DNA of 20,591 bases from contig CAYVXE010000080.1 in assembly GCA_964455375.1 (NCBI GenBank), positions 1 to 20,591 of the forward strand, in the 5' to 3' direction. The position numbers were made by a program, and so were the translations under genes. The notes beneath the pieces were generated by a model, which was not told the origin of the DNA, searched no databases, and saw nothing but the letters and a program-made list of their open reading frames with translations. The DNA comes from CAYVXE01 sp964455375. Lineage in GTDB: Bacteria > Zhuqueibacterota > Zhuqueibacteria > Oceanimicrobiales > Oceanimicrobiaceae. Shown piece after piece: positions 16,336-20,591 of the stretch (the stretch's first letter is position 1; each line of letters starts with the position of its first letter).

Positions 16336-17355
16336 TTAGGATTCCTGTACAAATTGGTATTTAATTTTTGACTTGTCTGCAGGCTGTGAAAAATATGATG
16401 CTAAGGTACTAAAAGACAAAGGTACCGGTGCAAAGGATTCTACAATAATTTTTTGAGCAACCAATAAATCCACTGCATTCTGAAACGTGAAGGGATTTAA
16501 AAGTGACCACAAAATGGTCATCTCCTTGAGGAACTGCTCTTGCAGATTGAGTTGAAATCCAGCATTTTTATCTGCAAGACCAAAAAGGACGACTCTGCCA
16601 CCACGTCTGGCAAGTTGTAATGCTAATTTAGCCGCCCGCGCACTACCCGCGCATTCAATGACGACATCTGCACCTCCGCCAATTAAATCATGACAGTTTT
16701 GTACACTGTCAGGTTCATCCGGGTCGAAAACATACGTTGCAGAAAACTTCCGTGCAATGTCGCGTTTTTCTTTTACAGGTTCCATAACGACAACTTTGGA
16801 AGCGCCCCCAAGTTGGGCCAACTGTAACATCAACAAACCGATCGTTCCACCTCCAACGATGACGACGTGCTCGTTTAGTTTAATTTCCGCGCGTTGAATA
16901 CCGTGTAAACAACAAGACAAAGGTTCTGCAAAAGCTGCTATGGTAGCAGGAAAATCCTCCGGGATGCGGTAAACCTGACTGATGGGCACCAGCGAAAATT
17001 CCGCAAAGCCGCCATTTCGTGTCACACCTAAAGCATGCAAGTTTTCACATAAATGAACCTGACCTCGCCTGCAATAAAAACAATTGCCACAGTTTATATT
17101 AGGGTCGATAGCAACCCTGTCACCGATCTTGAAAAAATCGGTACGTGCCCCTTTTTCAATGATTCTGCCGACAAATTCATGCCCCAACACGACGGGCGGA
17201 TTTGCCGGAGCCTCTCCAGCATAAATGTGCCCATCGGTGGCACAAATTCCACAAACCTCAACCTGAATGCGAAGCTCCTTTTCTCCAGGTTTAATAAGCG
17301 GCAATTCCTGAATGTCAAGCACAAATGGTTTCTTGAAAACAGCGGCACGCATCAT
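16336..17355 (-). CDS. Zinc-dependent medium-chain alcohol/polyol dehydrogenase (sorbitol/threonine dehydrogenase-like)
   Basis: This 339-residue MDR-superfamily oxidoreductase oxidises an alcohol or polyol with NAD(P). The catalytic zinc ligands are visible as Cys38 (CGICATD), His59-Glu60 (GHEFVGR) and Glu144 (FAEPLSC). The structural zinc ligands are Cys89, Cys92, Cys95 and Cys103. The Rossmann nucleotide-binding loop is GGGTIG (168-173). Length is normal for the family. The first two codons are both ATG, so the start may be 17355 or 17352; no clear ribosome-binding site is seen. It follows the LacI-type regulator gene by 12 bp and should be co-transcribed with it, so it is probably induced by the sugar or polyol sensed by that repressor. 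Sorbitol, L-threonine, galactitol or another polyol are all possible; the sequence alone does not decide. Confidence 0.9.
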   Translation of the reverse strand: MMRAAVFKKPFVLDIQELPLIKPGEKELRIQVEVCGICATDGHIYAGEAPANPPVVLGHEFVGRIIEKGARTDFFKIGDRVAIDPNINCGNCFYCRRGQVHLCENLHALGVTRNGGFAEFSLVPISQVYRIPEDFPATIAAFAEPLSCCLHGIQRAEIKLNEHVVIVGGGTIGLLMLQLAQLGGASKVVVMEPVKEKRDIARKFSATYVFDPDEPDSVQNCHDLIGGGADVVIECAGSARAAKLALQLARRGGRVVLFGLADKNAGFQLNLQEQFLKEMTILWSLLNPFTFQNAVDLLVAQKIIVESFAPVPLSFSTLASYFSQPADKSKIKYQFVQES

Positions 17356-17367
17356 TTTATCAATCGA

Positions 17368-18393
17368 TTAGTCAACTGTCCCGACTCTTCCAGTAGATTC
17401 CCGGACCACCAATTCAACCGGAATTAACGCCTGGTCGATCGTTCGGGTATTATTATTAATTTTTTCGACCATTCGGTTCACTGCCGTGGCGCCCAACTCT
17501 TCCTTAAATACCCGGATGGTGGACAGACGCGGCTCAACCTGAAGACACACCTCGATATCATCAAAACCAATAATGGACACGTTTTGAGGAATTTTTATCC
17601 TTTTTTCCCGCAGACAGCGCATAGCGCCGGTAGCCACCGTATCATTGGAAGCAAAGATTGCCGTAAATTGAACTCCCCGCCCAAACAGCTTGCACGTTGC
17701 ATTGTAACCGCTATTAATCCCGGTATACGGTTCATCACAGGAAATGAGCCGTTCATCGACGGGCAAACCATGTCCACTTAGAGCATCTTTGTAACCTTGC
17801 AATCTTGCATTTATGCTCGGATGATTGACTTCACCACCAATAAAGGCGATCTTTTTATGTCCGAGTTCAATAAGGTGCTCAACCGCTAACCTGCCACCCT
17901 GATGGTTATCAATGAGAATCCGGGAGGTCGTTTGGGATGGGATAAAATAATCGATTAAAATGAATGGCAGTTTAGCGTCTTCAACAATTTTAATCAGTTT
18001 CGCCGGAACCTTCCCCGCCAAAATAACGCCATCAACATTTCGTTCCAAAATGAATCTTGGTACATCAACGTGTTCATTAAATTTTTTAGGTATCGTCGTC
18101 AACAAAATGTAATAATTATGTTTGCGGGCCTCGAATTCAGTTCCTAAAAAGATTTTTGTATAGAATGGTTCTGCTCTGGAAAAATGATCTTCCGTTAAAA
18201 TAAAGCCGATATTGTTGGTTCTTTTCGAAGCTAAACCGCGGGCGTTTCTACGCGGGTGAAAATTTAACTCGGCAATGATCGTCTCGATTTTTTGTCTGGT
18301 TTCGGGCGTTACATTGCTTTTACCATTAATCACCAATGAAACCGTAGATAATGAAACACCCGCTTTTTTGGCAACATCTTTTATGGTTGGCAT
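17368..18393 (-). CDS. LacI/GalR-family transcriptional regulator
   Basis: This 341-residue repressor starts MPTIKDVAKKAGVSLSTVS, the classic LacI helix-turn-helix (about 3-24), followed by the hinge helix with the minor-groove Leu (ARGLASKRT, about 51-60). A periplasmic-binding-protein-like effector domain follows, with IGFILTEDHFSRAEPFY, the GHKKIAFIGG strand, FASNDTVATGAMR and GFDDIEVC motifs. An upstream in-frame ATG at 18507 would put the start inside the promoter's spacer/-35 region, so the ATG at 18393 is preferred. A perfect palindromic operator overlaps its own promoter, which predicts autorepression. It is followed 12 bp later by the MDR dehydrogenase gene. The effector is probably a sugar or sugar phosphate. 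The same regulator could control the mannoside genes, but I found no second copy of its operator in the window. Confidence 0.93.
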   Translation of the reverse strand: MPTIKDVAKKAGVSLSTVSLVINGKSNVTPETRQKIETIIAELNFHPRRNARGLASKRTNNIGFILTEDHFSRAEPFYTKIFLGTEFEARKHNYYILLTTIPKKFNEHVDVPRFILERNVDGVILAGKVPAKLIKIVEDAKLPFILIDYFIPSQTTSRILIDNHQGGRLAVEHLIELGHKKIAFIGGEVNHPSINARLQGYKDALSGHGLPVDERLISCDEPYTGINSGYNATCKLFGRGVQFTAIFASNDTVATGAMRCLREKRIKIPQNVSIIGFDDIEVCLQVEPRLSTIRVFKEELGATAVNRMVEKINNNTRTIDQALIPVELVVRESTGRVGTVD

Positions 18394-18465
18394 AAAAACG
18401 CTTTCATTAAATTTGAGAGTTATATTGAGCTTGAATCGATACGAATGAAAGGATGTAATATTAGT

Positions 18466-18487
18466 TTTATCGAAACGTTTCGATAAA
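18466..18487. promoter_or_regulatory. Perfect 22-bp palindromic LacI-type operator
   Basis: The half-site TTTATCGAAAC is followed directly by its exact reverse complement, with the central CpG (AAACGTTT) typical of LacI/GalR operators. It overlaps the last two bases of the regulator gene's -10 element and covers the expected start point, so bound repressor should block RNA polymerase. It lies 72 bp upstream of the regulator's ATG. Confidence 0.85.
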
Positions 18488-18514
18488 TATATAATAATTT
18501 CACACACTTGTCAA
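18486..18514 (-). promoter_or_regulatory. Promoter of the LacI-type regulator and dehydrogenase genes
   Basis: On the minus strand a perfect -35 TTGACA (18509-18514) is followed by a 17-bp spacer and the -10 TATATT (18486-18491). Poly-A/T tracts just upstream (18516-18540) may act as an UP element. This is a housekeeping-sigma type promoter, unlike the Bacteroidota consensus. Confidence 0.8.
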
Positions 18515-18561
18515 GAAAAAAATTTAAAAAAATAAAAATCTTTAAATTTTAAGATAAACAC

Positions 18562-18590
18562 TTGCAAAAATTGACCTGATTTTGTATAAT
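18562..18590 (+). promoter_or_regulatory. Promoter of the tRNA-Arg gene
   Basis: A -35-like TTGCAA (18562-18567) and a perfect TATAAT (18585-18590) are separated by 17 bp, and the tRNA begins 20 bp after the -10. It is divergent from the regulator promoter, with an A/T-rich stretch between them. Confidence 0.75.
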
Positions 18591-18610
18591 AAGCTTGAAA
18601 ATTTCTCCAT

Positions 18611-18684
<74 letters not shown>

Positions 18685-18705
18685 CAAAATATGAAAAATA
18701 AATAC

Positions 18706-18727
18706 GCCCACCCGAAGTGGGCTTTTT
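18706..18727 (+). terminator. Intrinsic terminator of the tRNA-Arg gene
   Basis: A 6-bp GC-rich stem (GCCCAC and GTGGGC) with a 5-nt loop is followed immediately by TTTTT. It lies 21 bp after the tRNA end. Confidence 0.85.
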
Positions 18728-18750
18728 CATTTCACCTTAATCAAGAGTAT

Positions 18751-18780
18751 GTCGGGTTAAAAAAACACAACCCGACCTAC
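18751..18780 (-). repeat. REP palindrome 1 (inverted orientation)
   Basis: The stem GTCGGGTT (18751-18758) and AACCCGAC (18769-18776) is followed by CTAC. Read on the minus strand this is the GTAG-plus-hairpin layout of REP sequences mobilised by RAYT transposases. Confidence 0.7.
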
Positions 18781-18804
18781 GATATTTATCAGCATGGGAA
18801 ACCC

Positions 18805-18834
18805 GTAGGTCGTGTTAGCGCAGCGTAACACGAC
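18805..18834 (+). repeat. REP palindrome 2
   Basis: GTAG (18805-18808) precedes a 9-bp perfect stem, GTCGTGTTA (18809-18817) and TAACACGAC (18826-18834), with an inner GCGCAGCG loop. It matches the well-known GTAGGTCGTGTTAGCGCAGC type of REP and faces REP 1 head-to-head, as in a BIME. Confidence 0.8.
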
Positions 18835-18858
18835 ATCCATTCAGCCCGATCGCAAAGT

Positions 18859-18884
18859 GTGGTGTTAGCACAGCATGACACGGC
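18859..18884 (+). repeat. REP palindrome 3 (degenerate copy)
   Basis: This stretch matches the hairpin part of REP 2 at about 21 of 26 positions (GGTGTTAGCACAGCATGACA core). It lies 34 bp before the transposase start and is in the same orientation as REP 2. Confidence 0.6.
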
Positions 18885-18918
18885 AGGGGACAGCCCGAAC
18901 AAGAGAAGGAAATAATCC

Positions 18919-19024
18919 ATGCAATATCGCCGCCTGTTCATACCCGGAGGCAGCTATTTTTTCACTCTCGTTACAGCCAATCGGCGCATGATTTTTGGGG
19001 AAGAAGCCACCGTTGACGTTTTGC
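18919..19024 (+). CDS. REP-associated tyrosine transposase (RAYT), N-terminal fragment cut by an assembly gap
   Basis: Thirty-five codons are readable before 100 N. The start MQYRRLFIPGGSYFFTLVTA, followed by NRRMIFGEE, is the characteristic N-terminus of Y1/HUH RAYT transposases, in which the PGGxYFFTxVT strand precedes the HUH motif. The His-hydrophobic-His motif and catalytic Tyr would lie in the missing sequence, so activity cannot be judged. The start is backed by AGAAGGA 8 nt upstream. Three REP palindromes directly upstream are its expected substrates. These domesticated transposases usually run to 150-200 residues, so at least 300 bp more are needed than the 100 N represent. The sequence after the gap shows no obvious continuation. 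Confidence 0.82.
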
Positions 19025-19124
19025 NNNNNNNNNNNNNNNNNNNNNNNNNNNNNNNNNNNNNNNNNNNNNNNNNNNNNNNNNNNNNNNNNNNNNNNNNNNN
19101 NNNNNNNNNNNNNNNNNNNNNNNN
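19025..19124. other. Assembly gap of 100 N within the transposase gene
   Basis: Exactly 100 N, a placeholder join. The transposase gene needs more than this length to be complete, so the true gap is probably longer, and any flanking REP on the far side is lost. Repeats of this kind are a common cause of assembly breaks. Confidence 0.95.
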
Positions 19125-19242
19125 AACGATTTAACCGAAATGACATTCCCCGCATGTTCACAAATTTTACCTCCCGTTAACATTTTTAACAAAAGCCTCT
19201 GTATTAAAAAATTGTAGACAGAACCACAACCATTTATTTTCT

Positions 19243-19271
19243 TTGCATTTTCACACCAAAAGCATTATATA
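19243..19271 (+). promoter_or_regulatory. Candidate promoter of the acyl-CoA ligase gene
   Basis: TTGCAT (19243-19248) and TATATA (19266-19271) are 17 bp apart, about 100 bp upstream of the ligase start. The -35 matches the consensus only in its TTG, so this is a moderate prediction. It resembles the tRNA promoter's TTGCAA. Confidence 0.45.
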
Positions 19272-19280
19272 AAAATATGG

Positions 19281-19309
19281 CATAAGTATTACGTGTCTGT
19301 TTACTTATG
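19281..19309. promoter_or_regulatory. Inverted-repeat candidate operator upstream of the acyl-CoA ligase
   Basis: CATAAGTA (19281-19288) and its exact complement TACTTATG (19302-19309) are separated by 13 bp, giving half-site centres 21 bp apart, or two helical turns. It starts about 10 bp after the candidate -10, over the expected start region. A dimeric or tetrameric repressor responding to fatty acids or acyl-CoA would fit, but no regulator gene is visible next to it. Confidence 0.4.
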
Positions 19310-19371
19310 TCGCATTCAATTCATACACTTCATCACAAAACACATCAAACAAATTTTCGAGGAGGGATCAA

Positions 19372-20591
19372 ATGCTAAATCTGGCTTCCGTTTTAGAAGA
19401 AAGCGTCAAGAACTTTCCGGACAAAAAAGCCGTCATTTTTGGTAGTAAATCATTTTCCTATACTCAGATCAATGCGGCAGCAAATCAAGTAGCAAACGGA
19501 TTACAAAGGGCCGGCATTCACAAAGGGGATAAAGTTGCATTATCCTGTCCCAACATCCCTTACTTCCCCATCGTCTACTACGGGATTCTGAAAACCGGGG
19601 CCACGGTCGTGCCCTTGAATGTCCTCCTGAAACAACGGGAAATTGCTTACCATCTGAACGACTCAGATGCAAAAGCCTACTTTTGTTTCGAAGGTACGGC
19701 CGAACTTCCTATGGGACAGGAAGGTTGGGACGGATTTAACCATGTGGATTCATGCCACCATTTCTGGCTAATGACAGCCGACCCGGCGGCACAATCACCA
19801 ATTGCCGGCGCAGAAACATTTAGTGCTTTCATGAGCCGGGAATCCGCAGAGTTCGACACCGTCCAAACCATGCCGGACGACACGTGTGTCATTCTTTACA
19901 CCTCCGGAACCACCGGCCAGCCAAAAGGCGCAGAGCTTACCCATTCGAATATTTTTATGAATGCCGTAACATCCCGTGACTTGTTTCATCAGAAAGCCGA
20001 AGACATTCAACTGGTCGTCCTGCCGCTGTTTCATTCCTTCGGTCAGACTTGCCAATTAAATACAGGATTTATGGGCAGCAACACGCTGGTACTCATTCCC
20101 CGTTTCGACGCAGACGCCGTATTGAGCGGCTTCCAAAATGAGAATGTGACCATCTTTTGCGGGGTGCCAACCATGTATTGGGGATTGCTCAAGCATCCGG
20201 AGGCTGGAAAATATGATCTCGATAAAATCGCCAGGAATCTGCGGTTGGGCATTTCCGGTGGCGCCGCCATGCCGCTGGAGATCATGAAGGCATTCGAAGA
20301 AAAATTTAATATTAAAATTTTGGAGGGGTACGGATTATCTGAAACGTCGCCTGTGGCGACATTCAACCGGTTGGACAAACCGCGAAAACCGGGCTCCATC
20401 GGTTTACCCATCTGGGGCATCGATGTGAAAATCGTTGATGAAAACGATAAAGAGTTGCCGGTCGGTGAACCGGGTGAAGTCATTATCCGCGGCCACAATG
20501 TCATGAAGGGATATTACAAACGTCCGGACGCCACGGAAACAGCCTTTCGCAACGGCTGGTTTCACAGCGGCGATGTGGGCAAAAAAGATGA
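19372..20591 (+). CDS. Long-chain fatty-acid-CoA ligase (AMP-binding family), 3' end beyond the window
   Basis: The 406 visible codons form an acyl-adenylate-forming enzyme that activates fatty acids to acyl-CoA with ATP and CoA. The phosphate-binding loop is YTSGTTGQPKGA (176-187), the A5 motif is EGYGLSETSP (318-327), and the adenosine-binding Asp lies in GWFHSGD (395-401). HSFGQTCQLN (221-230), in place of the longer acyl-binding segment, and GISGGAAMPLEI (293-304) fit the LcfB/FadD-like group of short (about 510-residue) bacterial ligases. The start has GAGGAGGG 5 nt upstream. It is cytoplasmic or loosely membrane-bound and serves beta-oxidation or lipid synthesis. It runs off the edge, missing the C-terminal lid domain. 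It looks unrelated to the sugar genes on the other strand. Confidence 0.92.
   Translation, partial: MLNLASVLEESVKNFPDKKAVIFGSKSFSYTQINAAANQVANGLQRAGIHKGDKVALSCPNIPYFPIVYYGILKTGATVVPLNVLLKQREIAYHLNDSDAKAYFCFEGTAELPMGQEGWDGFNHVDSCHHFWLMTADPAAQSPIAGAETFSAFMSRESAEFDTVQTMPDDTCVILYTSGTTGQPKGAELTHSNIFMNAVTSRDLFHQKAEDIQLVVLPLFHSFGQTCQLNTGFMGSNTLVLIPRFDADAVLSGFQNENVTIFCGVPTMYWGLLKHPEAGKYDLDKIARNLRLGISGGAAMPLEIMKAFEEKFNIKILEGYGLSETSPVATFNRLDKPRKPGSIGLPIWGIDVKIVDENDKELPVGEPGEVIIRGHNVMKGYYKRPDATETAFRNGWFHSGDVGKKD

Noticed and set aside
18571..18590. TTGACC at 18571 as -35 of the tRNA promoter
   Set aside because: Only 8 bp from TATAAT; the TTGCAA at 18562 gives the correct 17-bp spacer.
20043..20504. 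153-codon minus-strand frame
   Set aside because: Antisense shadow of the acyl-CoA ligase, which has all core motifs in the plus frame.

Overview
The window looks like a scaffold of an uncultured member of the FCB superphylum outside core Bacteroidota (Calditrichota, KSB1 or a similar lineage); this is an inference. Two proteins carry type IX secretion (T9SS) C-terminal sorting tails, and there is a PorV/PorQ-like outer-membrane protein and an Oar-like TonB-dependent receptor, all FCB hallmarks. Unlike Bacteroidota, several genes have strong Shine-Dalgarno sequences (AGGAGG types) and promoters of the classical -35/-10 kind. Two runs of exactly 100 N (15805-15904 and 19025-19124) are scaffold joins, and each interrupts a gene.

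Region 1 (14500 down to 209, all minus strand) reads, in transcription order: TonB-dependent receptor, a 1086-residue secreted T9SS-tailed protein, a PorV-like outer-membrane protein, a 180-bp imperfect inverted-repeat element, a SurA/parvulin-like periplasmic protein, a sugar-binding lipoprotein, two CUT1 ABC permeases, an exported alpha/alpha-barrel (six-hairpin-like) protein and a GH130 beta-mannoside phosphorylase/hydrolase. Spacing from the parvulin-like gene onward is very tight (1 to 21 bp, one 4-bp overlap), so that part is almost certainly one operon. Together the genes could form a route from the cell surface to the cytoplasm for a mannose-containing glycan. There is no SusD and no ABC ATPase gene.

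Region 2 (14501-16335) holds repeat-derived intergenic DNA, a strong 16-bp hairpin, and a secreted T9SS-tailed protein with a carbohydrate-binding-like domain that is split by the first assembly gap. Its upstream region contains a degenerate dispersed repeat and a possible 37-residue hydrophobic ORF behind an extended Shine-Dalgarno.

Region 3 (16336-18684) is a LacI-family regulator and a zinc-dependent MDR dehydrogenase, 12 bp apart and probably co-transcribed. A perfect 22-bp palindrome overlaps the end of the -10 element of a near-consensus promoter, which predicts autorepression. A divergent promoter drives a tRNA-Arg(TCT) followed by an intrinsic terminator.

Region 4 (18731-20591, plus strand) has three REP palindromes in front of the start of a REP-associated tyrosine transposase (RAYT) cut by the second gap. 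A long-chain fatty-acid-CoA ligase follows, with its own promoter and an inverted-repeat candidate operator, and runs off the window edge.
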